NCBI GenBank assembly: GCA_949358305.1
Contig: OX442314.1
Span: 3,785,087-3,849,086, forward strand
Direction of reading: 5' to 3'
DNA: 64,000 nucleotides
Source of the DNA: Strigamia acuminata
Lineage: Eukaryota; Arthropoda; Chilopoda; Geophilomorpha; Linotaeniidae
Below the pieces are notes generated by a model, which saw nothing but the letters and a program-made list of their open reading frames with translations, had not been told where the DNA came from and made no database searches. The first letter of the stretch is position 1, and every line of letters begins with the position of its first letter. This document shows positions 53,219 through 63,668 of this stretch, piece by piece. Made by a program: the position numbers and the translations under genes.

Positions 53219-55270
53219 ATGAAGACCGTTTTGGATTTGCCGACTCTAAAACACATTTCGCTCGTGAAAACTTCGCTTTTATTGTGGAAATTCAAGGATA
53301 ACGATATTTCTCTTATTCTGACCACTTGCAATAAATTTACGACGGAGATTCACAAGAAGCAATGGTTGGAATTGCAAGAAACACTTTGTAATTGAGTGCA
53401 CGCTTTCGCCATTCCGGTCAAATTAAAACCAATGCTGGATTCGTGTGTTAGGCACGTTGGAAAGCAATTGTGGGATTTGCTTCGATTCTTAGTCAGAGAG
53501 GTTTTCAACGGCGTCAACTCCGTCGACGTGAAATGTGCGAAAAGCATCATTCAATGCTCGCAATGGACAGTCCACGGTCAATTAGACGTCAATAAAACAG
53601 CACGAGTTATTTCACACTTGCAATGCTTGAAAATGATGTCGAGATTCGCCGTCGCCGTCGTGTGTGGCGTCGCAGACGTCGTGCGAGATATTTGGAACGA
53701 ACACGCCGACAGTTTGCGAATACGTTTCGACAAGCAAAAGGAGTTGAACTTGAGAAGTACGATGTATGAATTCTGGAAAAGGACGATGATTAATAATAAT
53801 AATCCCACACGAGACGAGAAATGGAAAATGTTTTTCCTGTGCGTAGACAAGTCCAACCAATGCGGCGTGGAGTACGTGTGGTCGCTCATGAGTCCGCTCG
53901 AAAGAAACGAGATCGTCGAGCGACTCATTCAAAGCGAAAGTGCCATGGAAGACTTGATCGATCACTTCAATTACAAAACAAACGTCGATGACCGCAACAA
54001 ACACAGCGATGATTGTTTCTGCACTTTCGAGATGGGCATCACCAACTTCCTGCTCGCCGAAATGGACGAACGACAACTTGCAGCCCTTTTGTACTCGGAC
54101 TACGGATTGAGATGTGTGTCGCCTTTGCTCATGCATTTGTCGGACGTGAGCGACTCGTTCGCACCCACGTTGAGCCGCGTCCTCAACGTAATCGCGTCCA
54201 GTTACGACTTCAATGACATGATCTGTAAAACCACGCAAATTACTTGGAAACAATCGTGCGACATGGAAGAGTGTATGTTTCGTTTTTGGTTAAATGCTCC
54301 GCCCGAAATCAAGCGCAATCATTACGGCATTAAACATTGGTTCATTTTTCTCAGCTTGTGTAAGACGAGGGATTTCGACAACCTGCACTTGCTGTTCAAC
54401 GACGCCAGTGTCGAACTGAGGAGGCGCATTTTGTCCAAATGCATCGCCGAGTTCCATTATAACGGTCTAAGCAAATTCTATTGGGATTTTTACGAGTTGG
54501 CGGCTAAAAAGTACATACACACGAGCGAACAAATGGCCATTTTCAAAACGCAGTGTTCCCACTTTGCGTACGACGTAGGACGCGCCGTTCTTCGCGAAGA
54601 AACGGACGAGAGCCGGTGGGCGAGACTCGACAGGTTTTTCACCTTCACTTTTGCAAATGATACAATGAGCAATCAGCTGAAAAAAGCTATTCTCATCGAC
54701 CACTTCACCGATTGGGAGCCGGTGGAAGAAATGATTGAAAGATTTCGAAATTGGCTTCCCGAAACTGTGTCCGAAGAACTGAGCGAGTGCGAGCTCAAAG
54801 AAAGTTTGCCGCCACTGTCCATTCATTTTCAGCAAGACTTCAAAACGACTGCGTTGTTGTTGAGCGAGAATACAGAGCGCGAACGAGAATTCAGAAGAAA
54901 CGTGTCCACTTGTTTTGATAAAATCTCGAGGATTATTGATGCTTGTCAAGCTGGAAAACTGGATAAAGATGCTTTGCGAATAAATTCGGACGACGAAATG
55001 GCGGTTTTCAAGCAATTTTGCCGTTGCCTCGCTCACAAAGCAAGCGCATACTTGGCCGAGCGCTGTCAAAAGTCGATGCTAGAAGGGTTTGTGAAGTCTT
55101 GCTTCGACAATTGCCCCGACATTGCGAGTTATTGCATGAGGTGCTTGCCGTTTCAACGCGCCTTCATTTTGCAAGACCATAAGGCCAGAATCCAAATCGA
55201 TGCGATAAGTGCAGAATTTGGTTTTAGTCCAAAAGAAATGAAAGAGATAAGAGCAACTTACATCCATTAA
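53219..55270 (+). pseudogene. Long intronless gene of unknown family with one in-frame TGA
   Basis: A single frame of 684 codons from ATG 53219 (MKTVLDLPTLKHISL) to TAA 55268-55270, broken only by TGA at 53393-53395 (codon 59). A shorter product could start at ATG 53432. The protein is mostly helical-looking, with 20-odd cysteines, no signal peptide and no membrane segment. I recognise no catalytic motif. The long open frame despite a TGA suggests recent loss, recoding or a shorter true start. GC content is higher than the flanks. Lack of introns, unlike its neighbours, could mean a retrocopy or capture by the inverted-repeat module. Confidence 0.6.
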
Positions 55271-55830
55271 ATTAATTTATTTTTATTGTATTGTATTATT
55301 GTGTCAAATTTATAACATGTCATTTCTAAATGTTTTATTCTTAATTAAATAAACACTACAAATTTTTTTAAAAAAATTGGTTGGGAAGGTAATTTCAGTG
55401 TAGTTACAGAAGGAAGCTCAAATTGCTGTTTATTTCCACCGGATGACAAAAAAGTAAAGCCTGCAGCATCTTTCTGATACAATATACTTGTATGAATTTA
55501 GCATTAAATTCTGCCTTGGAAACTGCTAAAACATTTAAACAAATCATACATTGTAATGACAACCCCTGGCAAAAATTATTTGATCGGCCACCACTTGAGC
55601 TGATTCGAGTTGAAAATGTTTTATTTTGCAGTCTTTAGAAATAATTAATAATAACATTTTATCCAGTGAATAAATCAACTCAAATGGAACAATTTAGTCA
55701 TTATTTGAAAAATATTAAACAAAATAAAAAATAGTTATAGAAATCTTTGTTATCCCACATGGAGAAAAAAGTATTCGATCACAGAAAACTTGGGAAAAAA
55801 GTATTCGATCAGGCCAAAAATAATCTATTA
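55271..55830. other. Gene-free AT-rich sequence
   Basis: Contains part of the right arm of the inverted-repeat module (about 55370-55440) and, at 55768-55811, two copies of GTATTCGATCA-like sequence typical of Tc1 element ends. No gene seen. Confidence 0.5.
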
Positions 55831-55944
55831 TTAGTACTTTGTGGATCCTCCTCTTGCTCGAATGACAGCCTTTACACGTTGTGGCATTGAACAAACAAGT
55901 ACTTGACAATATCCTAGTGGGAAATTTCTTTCCAACTTGCAGTT
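55831..55944 (-). pseudogene. Tc1 transposase remnant, C-terminal end
   Basis: On the minus strand the end of a Tc1 transposase can be read: CQVLVCSMPQRVKAVIRARG, then GSTKY and stop TAA. This fits the family ending of SMPRR..AVI..KG..TKY. The upstream part (ASWKEIS) is in another frame. Only about 35 residues remain. Confidence 0.7.
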
Positions 55945-56114
55945 AAGGCTACCGCAAGTTCAGTTTTATTGGTTGGCTTTTTCTCCTGAATCTAAAGTTT
56001 CAACTTCCACCAGGCAGTGCTGTTTATTACAAATGAAATAAACCCTAATTTCAAATAAAAATATGATGAAATCCAAGGGCAGATCTAGCTTTAAGGGGGC
56101 CCTTTATCAATATA

Positions 56115-56872
56115 CAGGGTGTTCCAAAAGTCTGAACCACCCTAAATATTTTGTGAGCAATTGCATCTAAGCCAACTTTGATGAAGCGATCGTATAGGAA
56201 GTTGGATGAGAGCAATCCAATGATGTCATTAAATTTGACCTTGAAGGCCATTTTCAAGGTCATTCATTTGCTAACTTCTAAACCAATCAGGTTAGAGCAA
56301 AATTTCCAATTAGAAAGTTGTAGAGCATCATCTAATTAGTCTAGAACTGTTCTTAAAAAAATTATCCCTCTCTGAAAAGTTTTGAGAAAAATAGGTTTGA
56401 AATGTTAGTCTACTCAGCTTTGTAACCTAAAACTATCATGTGGAATGTATTTCCAAAATAATTTATTTCCTTTCCTTTGGGTCTCCTCTCTTCTACTTAC
56501 AAGTATGACCCAATAAAGTGTCCTAATTGAGGATTAGCTTGGTTGCCTCAATAGTTTTAGGTTACAAAGCTGAGTAGACTAACGTTTCAAACATTTTTTT
56601 CTCAAAACTTTTCAGTAAGAGATAACTTTTTTAAGAACAGTTCTAGACTAATTAGGCCCTACTCTACAACTTTCTAATTGGAAATTTTGCTCTAACCTGA
56701 TTGGTTTAGAAGTTAGGAAGTGAATGACCTTGAAAATGACCTTTGAGGTCAAATTTGAGGATGCCATCAGATTCGCAATGAATGAGATCCCATATGAGTT
56801 TTTTTTCAGTTTTCTGATATCTCAAGTATTTTGGAAATTACTTAGGAAGGTTCAGACTTTTGGCACACCCTG
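56115..56872. mobile_element. Foldback MITE, copy 2
   Basis: 758 bp with ends CAGGGTGTKCCAAAAGTCTG, TA on both sides, and long inverted arms meeting near 56490. The inner arm (AGTCTACTCAGCTTTGTAACC and onward) matches copy 1 at 43701 closely. The outer 180 bp are unrelated to copy 1 but palindromic in themselves, so the two copies exchanged or acquired different ends. Confidence 0.85.
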
Positions 56873-56957
56873 TATATGTTAGTGGCTCTTTAAAAAGTGG
56901 AAAATTATGTAAATTTTAACTTTTGGCTCTTCCGTCTCAAAAGGTTGTCGACCCCTG
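56873..56957 (-). mobile_element. hAT transposon end fragment
   Basis: Read on the minus strand it starts CAGGGGTCGACAACCTTTTG and continues AGAGCCAAAA. CAGGGGTCGGCAACCTTT is a widespread hAT terminal sequence. The other end is missing. From 56958 to 57094 nothing is recognised. Confidence 0.65.
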
Positions 56958-57235
56958 GTATAGCCTTATGCCTCCAATGGTTAAGCTAACCGAACTCAAA
57001 AAGCACAATCAGTTTCATTGGTCGAGCCAGTTTACTACTAACTCCAGACTCCAGAAGTAGTTTTGATTTTTATTTATTTTTGTAATTGTTATTACAGTCG
57101 AAACTCTCTATAACGAATCGCAAGGGACCGGAAAATCGATTCGTTATAACGACAGTTCGTTGAAACGAATTAGGTTAAAAAAATTAAATTTTATCATAAA
57201 CAATATTATTTAATCATAGACATGCAAGTTTCATG

Positions 57236-57430
57236 TCAATTTTTTCCAAATTCTTTAAAATTGTTAAAAATTGTAGAACGGGGCAAATTAAACTCATCTG
57301 CTACAATTAGTGGCTTCTTGCCATTGTCAATGGCATTAAAAATATTCAACTTGTTCTCAATAAAAACTGCCTTTTGTTTGGCAGTCATTTTAAAACAGGA
57401 AAATTTTGATTTTCCTGTGCTTATGGGCAT
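57236..57430 (-). pseudogene. CENP-B-type helix-turn-helix of Tigger transposase
   Basis: A 64-residue open frame with KQKAVFIENKLNIFNAIDNG and FNLPRSTIFNNFKE. This matches the N-terminal DNA-binding helix-turn-helix of CENP-B and pogo/Tigger transposases (..LEVIKLIDSGKK.. FGIPRSTLSNWLK). The DDE catalytic domain is absent. Confidence 0.75.
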
Positions 57431-57496
57431 CGGATGTTGTGAGTCATGTGATCAGTTTTGAAAATTCGTTATAACGAGAGCTTATGGGTATTACAG

Positions 57497-58051
57497 TAGG
57501 CGCATTCAATAACTTCTCGTCTAAATATTTGTCTCGCACGAATTTTTAGACGAGAAGCCTCGTTTCTGAATGCAATCGTTTATTTCCCAAATAAACGATT
57601 GTTTAACTGCCAAACTGGATCTGGGATTCCAGATCAAGTTCTAGGTTATATCCCGCTGCAAGTCGCATACGGGTATTTATTTCAAGTCGCATACGGTATT
57701 TATTTCGAAATTTTTCTTACCTCGGATTTTTCTATTGTTTCAATCCCTAATTATTATTATTACTATGGTGATGATTATTATCGTCATTCACTTCAAAAAA
57801 ATTTAAAACAGCTGCAAAATTGTACTAATATCTCCGATCGTTGCGATCGATCTAACGAAGAATCAAGATGGCTGCCAACAATACCCGATTTGCACGAGTT
57901 TTCTCGTGGCACGAAGATTTAAACGACCTAAAAAGGTCGTGTATTTTCAGCCCGTTTAAACCCGTTTGCACGAGCTTTTAAACGAGAATCTCGTTTAAAA
58001 GTTCGTGGAAACGGGTTTAAACGACCGTTTTAGAGTTTTTGAATGCGCCTA
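57497..58051. mobile_element. MITE nested in the Tigger element
   Basis: Inverted ends TAGGCGCATTCAA, of the same type as the 44480-46511 element. Inside, hairpin-forming CTCGTCTAAA..TTTAGACGAG and CGTTTAAAC motifs. The target duplication is unclear. Confidence 0.65.
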
Positions 58052-58218
58052 GTGTACCTGAAAACTTCTTTGTTATAACGGATAATTCGTTATATCGAAA
58101 TTCGTTATAACGAAAATATTTAACATGGTGTTCTATGGCTGGCCAACCAAGTCATTTTCAACAATTCGTGAAAGCGATAATTCGTTATATCGCGATTCGT
58201 TATAAAGAGTTTCGACTG

Positions 58219-58473
58219 TACTACTTTTAGTAATGTAATTTTGATTTTTCTCATTATAAAATGTTATTTCCATCATTGAAATTAAGTTTAACAATATCAA
58301 ACTCATGTTTGTTATGTTTATTGGTTACTACGTCTGGAAAGTAAACAAGTTTGAATTTTTGGCTGTTGCCTAGGCAATCGATTACAATGTCTGTACATTG
58401 CTTGCAATTCTGGTGTTTGGCTCTGCTTTTACGGATCACTACACCAGTAAACTGTAAAAACTGGGTGTTTTAG
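58219..58473. other. Possible intron or intergenic stretch
   Basis: AT-rich. A 61-codon minus-strand frame at 58254-58439 is not recognised and is not called. It ends in an acceptor-like GGTGTTTTAG at 58473. Confidence 0.4.
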
Positions 58474-58557
58474 AAGCCTCGAGGTCGCACAGAATCGAAG
58501 GAATTGGAAGACGCGCCGTGCAGAGAAGTCGACATCGAGGAGGTGTTTTCCATTTGA
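58474..58557 (+). CDS. Possible last exon of an unseen host gene
   Basis: After TTTTAG the frame reads KPRGRTESKELEDAPCREVD and ends ..FSI with TGA at 58555-58557. The composition is coding-like and GC-rich, and AATAAA follows at 58655-58660. No upstream exon is visible because 55.3-58.2 kb is transposon sequence. Weakly supported. Confidence 0.35.
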   Translation, partial: KPRGRTESKELEDAPCREVDIEEVFSI

Positions 58558-58691
58558 GAAGCGATGACGCGGATTCGTGGAACCGGAAATACGTTTTGGT
58601 GTCATAATTTGTCATAATCTTTCTTTGTCCTTGTTTTGTATTTTGTGAACCCCGAATAAATCAGTGTAATTTCCAATTTACCACGTGCAGC

Positions 58692-58732
58692 ATGTCTTGG
58701 ATTTTTGGTCAGATTTTCAATCCATTTCAATC
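58692..58732 (+). CDS. Possible first exon of a host gene
   Basis: ATG at 58692 opens MSWIFGQIFNPFQ, followed by a near-consensus donor TC|GTAAGTTT. No second exon was found downstream before the minus-strand ABCA gene, so this is only a candidate. Confidence 0.25.
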
Positions 58733-59309
58733 GTAAGTTTGATGCAGTTTTTGTCGAATATCAACGTGTGGATCTCTTTTGAACTTTCAAATAAACTGGC
58801 TCGACCAATAAGACCGAGTGTCCTTTTTGAGTCCTGTTAGAGTATACTTAAGTTTTCCAACAATCTGTAATCAATGTAAATTCAATAGTATTGTAGTGTG
58901 TATGGACACTTATCGTTTACTAAATGAATATTCCCTTTATTTCTATCTCGCAGATCCAAAAATTAAATAAAATGCAATCCCTCAACAATTTTTTTGTGTA
59001 AAACCTACAAAAAATTGCGTAAAGAATTAAATTTTGCAGATGGGAATAGCCAGGCCTGGGACAAAACCACAATGAAAATAACAAACAAGGTGTTCAAATA
59101 TAAGTATCATTTTTAATGATCACGTCATAAATAAATATCGTATAGCGGTAACAGTTTTATAAATGCTCTGATAAAACAATGACATTAAATAGAAATTTTA
59201 AAAATTATACACATTAATGTGCGTTTGTTCACATAATCAGTGATGACCAGACTCGACAAAAAAAATCGAAAAATAAAATTCGAAAAAATAAAATGAAATG
59301 AAATTTAAG
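58733..59309. other. Intergenic stretch before the ABCA stop codon
   Basis: No gene seen. Contains a 27-bp inverted copy (58845-58871) of 52790-52816. AATAAA motifs on the minus strand are not clear enough to assign. Confidence 0.45.
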
Positions 59310-62300
59310 TTATGTGACCGATTCTTCGACGACTCGCTGCTTGCGAGCAAAAGAGAGAAAAACTTGTTCCAGAGTTGCCTGACTCACGGAATAGTCTTCG
59401 AGATTAAACAGCGCTTTTGCCTTCTCCATCGACTCGAAGAGGTACGCCCATTTGGTCTCCACGTCCTTAATTTGGTAATGCACGAGTCCCTAAAACAAAT
59501 AAATATAACTTAATACACAGTTTGCGGCAGCTACTTTTCTCTTGTAAAAACGCGCCACATTCATTTATCTTACTTGGTGTATGTCCTGAAGAACGGCACT
59601 CGGAAATGTCTGCTCAATGTATGTCTGTAATTCCGTCTGCTTATTTGTCATTAGATTTATGGTCGAACTAGCACCGGGCTTGAGTTTGGCTAAAATTGTA
59701 AACCCCTGACTGAATTTGTTCTTCAGATGCTGGATCGGACCGAAACACTGAAACTGACCGTTCACCATAATGCCCACTCTGTTGCAGAGCACTTCACATT
59801 CCTCCATACTAGAAAATTTGTCCAAAATTAGTCAAAAATTTCATCACTATCATTCACTACATTCATTTACCTATGCGAAGTCAAAACAACCGATATTCCC
59901 CGCCCGTTAGCGCTTCTTAGAATGTCCCATATTTTTCTCCTGGCGACCGGGTCCACTCCGGTCGTGGGCTCATCCAAAAATACGACCGGCGGATCTCCGA
60001 TGAATCCCATGGCTGCACTCAGTTTTCTTTTATTTCCACCGCTAAATAAATAATTTTTTTTTAAAATAACTTTGTTCTAATCAGTTAAGTCTCTTTATTT
60101 CGAATACCTGTAGAAAAGCGTGATTTTATCGGCATGCTCGGTGAGGTCAAAGTCCACGATGTACTGATCGACAACCGCCTTTATTTGGGAACTGCAAATT
60201 CCACGAAGGTGAGCAAAAACGGTGAGGATTTCTCGTCCGGTCAAGTAATCGATGAGCGCATCAAATTGCGGGCAATAGCCAACTTGCTTTAAAAACTAAA
60301 CCAAATATAGTTAGGTTAATGCACTTGGATGGATGAAAAACCTATCGGGGCTTACTTGTCCTCGCTTGTGCCGTACACTAGACCTGTTAATGTAAGCATC
60401 GCCGTGAGTGATGACCAAGTCGCCGGTAAGCATTTGAAATGTGGTCGTTTTGCCAGCGCCGTTAATTCCCAGCAGGCCAAAACATTCGGCGAAATGAACA
60501 CCAAAACTCAAATCGTCAACGGCTGCAAAGTTGGAGAATACTTTCCTCAAGTCCTGCACCACCATAACATCGGTGTCGATGATGTCTGTATGGAAACAAA
60601 AAATGCTCTACAACTTTTCAATTGACATTGTTTCCTTTTAACGTTTGGAACAAACACCTTTCATTTACTTGTTAGTACAAGACAACCCTTGCTATTGCCA
60701 TCAAACAGTTGGTGATAACCAGAATTCATTGAAGTGAAATAATTTGTAATGGGAGAAATAAGAACAGGCAAACAACTACCGTATTTTATCGATTAAGAGC
60801 CACGGCTCTTATTCAAAACTGCCATTTTTGTCAGCAATTACAATTTCGGTTTTTCGTTCGTTACATTTGTTTAATGTAACACACAACCCAGTCTAAAGGT
60901 GGAAACACAAGGAAGCAGGTAAAATTCCAAAGCTTGCTAGCACAAGTTTAATGAGGAAGTCATTAGCTGCGTTCAATTCTAAAATAGCTTTCAAAAACTT
61001 TTTTTCATCGTTTTCCGAAAAGAGTTTTCAACATTGAGCAATGTTATTACCAACAGCTTTCAACAGCTTTCAACAGCCACGGAGCATGCTCAGTCTGCAC
61101 ATGATCACATAACAAATCACAAAATGCATTCGTAATGTAAGTTTATTTAAATTAATAGTATTATTATTATTCATTTAAGAACGGGAAATCAGCCGAACAT
61201 CGGCCACATTCGATTGCACAGATCCGGCCAAAATCGGCAGCTTTCAAGCGCGCAAATGCGGCCGAAAAATTGCCCGCATTCGATCGCGCAAATGCGCCAA
61301 AATTGCCCGCATTCGATCGCGCAAATGCGCCAAAATTGCCCGGGTATGCACATATGCAGCCGCATTTTATCGTTCTTAAAGGCATAATAATTCTACAAAT
61401 AAATTAAATAAACTTACATTTTTGTGTGTGCTTCCACCGCCGATCTATTCGATTACAAAATGGCGGCCCAGGAAAACAATTTGAAAACGACGAAAACCAC
61501 GAATTTATGGTTTTCATGAAATCGGTTTTTAGGAAAACCGTTTTCCGAAATGTGACGTCAAATGCGTCTACATCCTGTGTGGGAAAACGGCGAAAACGAG
61601 GAAAACGGGGAAAACTGTTTAGAATTGAACGCACCTATTTACAAGCTCACTTGACCCACTTTTGGCTTACCAGCTTAACTGGCAAACTCAAGCTAGCTAG
61701 CTGGCTGCCAGAAATTCCCGCCAAAATCTCCTACAAGAATTTCCTCACGATTCTGATTGGCTGTCAAAGTCACATGACCAAAACGCCAGCAAGCTTAAAG
61801 CTGGTCAACCGAATTCAGTTTGAAAGGAGCGGGTGAGTACAAGATCGCTTCAAAACAAACCTTTGAATAAAAACGCAAGCTTGTGTTTGTTCAAGCAGGT
61901 GAGTTTTTAGCCGTTTTTTCAAGTAAAAGCAAGCTTTTAAATTTTACCCGCTTCCTTGTGTTTCCGCCTTTAAAAGCCCTGGTGTAGTTCACACTTAAAT
62001 CCCTTTTGTACAAAGTCTAATTTCTACACGTTTGTTCTGACTAGGGATGAGAACGGAACCGGAAATGGTCCCGATCCCGGTCCCGGTCCCGCAGCAGGAT
62101 TCGGGACAGGACGGGACTGGATGAAACTGTATTCCACGGGATTCGGGACGGGACGGGACTTGTGTATTATGCGTGTAATACGTAATACGTGTGTATTACA
62201 ACATAATACGCGTGTTTTTCAGACCCCGAAAAAGTGAAAATTTCTGGACACGGGACGGTCTGGGACCCGAAAAATTCACAATTTTCGGGACACGGGACGG

Positions 62301-62951
62301 GTCAGGACTCAAAAGTTGGTCCCGTTCTCATTCCTAGTTCTGACGTGTAGAAAAGCAATAACGTAAACATAAACAACTCACTTGGATCGTGAATTCGCCG
62401 CTTTTCCGCAAGCACATCTTCATCTAACGCATTTCCCAGTCCGTCGAACGTGTTGACATTGTTTCTATTTCCAATCAATTGGTTTTTTCCCCGGCGAATT
62501 TTATACCAAAGCGTGTAGAAAATTCCCTGTTCGATGAGCGCCAAAATACCGAAATACAACACTCCGGTCACAGCCATCATGGTAACTTCCTGACCAATTC
62601 CGGGATCATCCCACGCGAAATAATTTGGCTTCACATGAGGCAAAGGCAAACCAATAAAACTCATGAAAGCATTTTTAGATGAAAGCTGAACCATTTTCAT
62701 CAATGCCACGGTCACGGTGAAATTTGGTACAAGCCGAAACAGCCACTGAATGTCTCGTCCAATTTCCTTCAACGAATCGGAGCCGAATTGTTGGAACGTG
62801 TTGATGGTGATGCTCAAAATGATGCCGGCTAGCAAGTTGGCAATCGTCAGACGGCTGAATCCCGTTGCCGGAACCTTGGCCATGAACGACACGATGTAGG
62901 TAAAGGGAATCGAACACCAGCCGTACAATATGAGCAGTAAAATCACAACTC
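59310..62951 (-). CDS. ABCA-family ABC transporter, 3' half (six exons seen)
   Basis: The exons on the minus strand are 62951-62382, 60585-60356, 60286-60108, 60041-59871, 59808-59574 and 59489-59310, and all junction phases agree. ABCA proteins move lipids across membranes as one chain of two transmembrane plus two nucleotide-binding domains. Seen here are the last membrane helices of the second half and the complete second nucleotide-binding domain: Walker [15 protein letters not shown]-loop GYCPQFDAL, signature SGGNKRKLS, Walker [15 protein letters not shown]-loop TSHS, and the C-terminal [12 protein letters not shown] motif. The N-terminal half lies right of the window. The second nucleotide-binding domain looks intact. 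Confidence 0.93.
60964..61637. mobile_element. Middle MITE of the nest
   Basis: Inverted ends TAGSTGCGTTCAATTCTAAA. The type is similar to the TAGGYGCATTCAA elements at 44480 and 57497. It contains another element and GAAAACG-rich sequence. Confidence 0.65.
61134..61420. mobile_element. Innermost MITE with a tandem repeat
   Basis: Inverted ends AATGTAAGTTTATTTAA and a second inner pair TTTAAGAACG. Inside, a unit of about 33 bp starting TTGCCCGCATTCGATCGCGC is repeated about two and a half times at 61273-61345. Confidence 0.65.
62042..62336. mobile_element. hAT MITE with perfect 8-bp target duplication
   Basis: Inverted ends TAGGGATGAGAACGG, flanked by GTTCTGAC at 62034-62041 and 62337-62344. 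The interior repeats CGGGACGGGAC-like units. The intact duplication implies a recent insertion into the ABCA intron. Confidence 0.85.
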
Positions 62952-63002
62952 CTGCAAATTAAACACAATCAACTGAATAATTGTATGGGATATTGAATGA
63001 AT

Positions 63003-63072
63003 ATAAGACCATGGTGTTATATTCAAATACAACACCATGGTGTTGTATTTGAATATAACACCATGGTCTTAT
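63003..63072. repeat. Perfect 70-bp palindrome
   Basis: Two 35-bp halves are exact reverse complements with no spacer. CCATGGTGTT occurs in each half and at the centre. It lies about 50 bp upstream of the ABCA exon, inside the preceding intron. Confidence 0.95.
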
Positions 63073-63668
63073 TTTCGGTGAAAGATGGTTGGCAAAACAA
63101 GCAATAAAAAACTAAACCTTTGTTCACCTGCCAAAAAAAACCAACAAACTATGCTAACATTGTTTGATTGATTAAAAGTGGAAAAAGCTTACTTTGCATA
63201 TTATAAAATAAATAAAATCCATCATTCTAATCACTTTTTACACTAAAATACATTGAAAATAAACAAAAACTACTTTTCCGCATAGTAGAGCACAGTCCAC
63301 AGTTAGGCGTAAACTGGCTTAGCCAATAGGAGTTAGGACAACGTTGTGATGGTTTTGAGTATAGGCACAGTTCCTAGGACTTACGAACTAGCAGTAGGGT
63401 TTCTGTTTTAAAATTTCACACAAATGCTTCTAAAAATCAAAGTGCTTAGAGTCTACGAAGGTCTTAAAGTGGCCCTGGGAGTGTGCGCCTGCCTCTCTCA
63501 TCCTGAGAGAAAGCTTACTTGCTCAACATTCTTGCCAGTGGGAATCAGCGTTGACAGACGATCAGCCGCAATTAAGTCGATGAACATTACTGCCAACTTA
63601 ACAGGTGCACTCTTTGCTTTATTCTATGGAAAATCAATCTCACCTTAGTCAAACGGCTCGCCTTAAAG
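63073..63668. other. Presumed ABCA intron, no feature recognised
   Basis: No preceding ABCA exon could be found in this stretch. A 74-codon plus-strand frame at 63424 has no recognisable similarity and is not called. Confidence 0.4.

Larger units (their letters stand above)
57095..58218. mobile_element. pogo/Tigger-type element, internally deleted
   Basis: Inverted ends CAGTCGAAACTCTCTATAAC, flanked by TA at 57093-57094 and 58219-58220. Motifs of the TTCGTTATAACG type repeat near both ends. It keeps only the N-terminal part of the transposase and carries a second MITE at 57497-58051. Confidence 0.85.
60894..61972. mobile_element. Outer MITE of a three-level nest
   Basis: Inverted ends TAAAGGYGGAAACACAAGGA, continuing about 15 bp further with few mismatches. 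The target duplication is uncertain. It is split by the next element. Confidence 0.65.
60586..62381 (-). other. 1.8-kb transposon-filled ABCA intron
   Basis: Donor CCAA|GTGAGTTG at 62381, acceptor TTTCCATACAG at 60586. The other four visible introns are 62-84 nt. Most of its length is the nested MITEs listed separately. 60590-60893 shows nothing recognisable. Confidence 0.85.

Noticed and set aside
53393-53395. A selenocysteine codon
   Set aside because: An in-frame TGA alone is not enough. I could not identify a SECIS element, and a nonsense mutation or a later start explains it as well.
61200-61350. CRISPR-like array
   Set aside because: Two and a half adjoining direct copies without spacers, inside a MITE in an animal intron. 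It is a simple tandem repeat.
63424-63648. A 74-codon plus-strand gene
   Set aside because: No similarity recognised, no splice or promoter support, and it lies in what is probably an intron of the opposite-strand ABCA gene.
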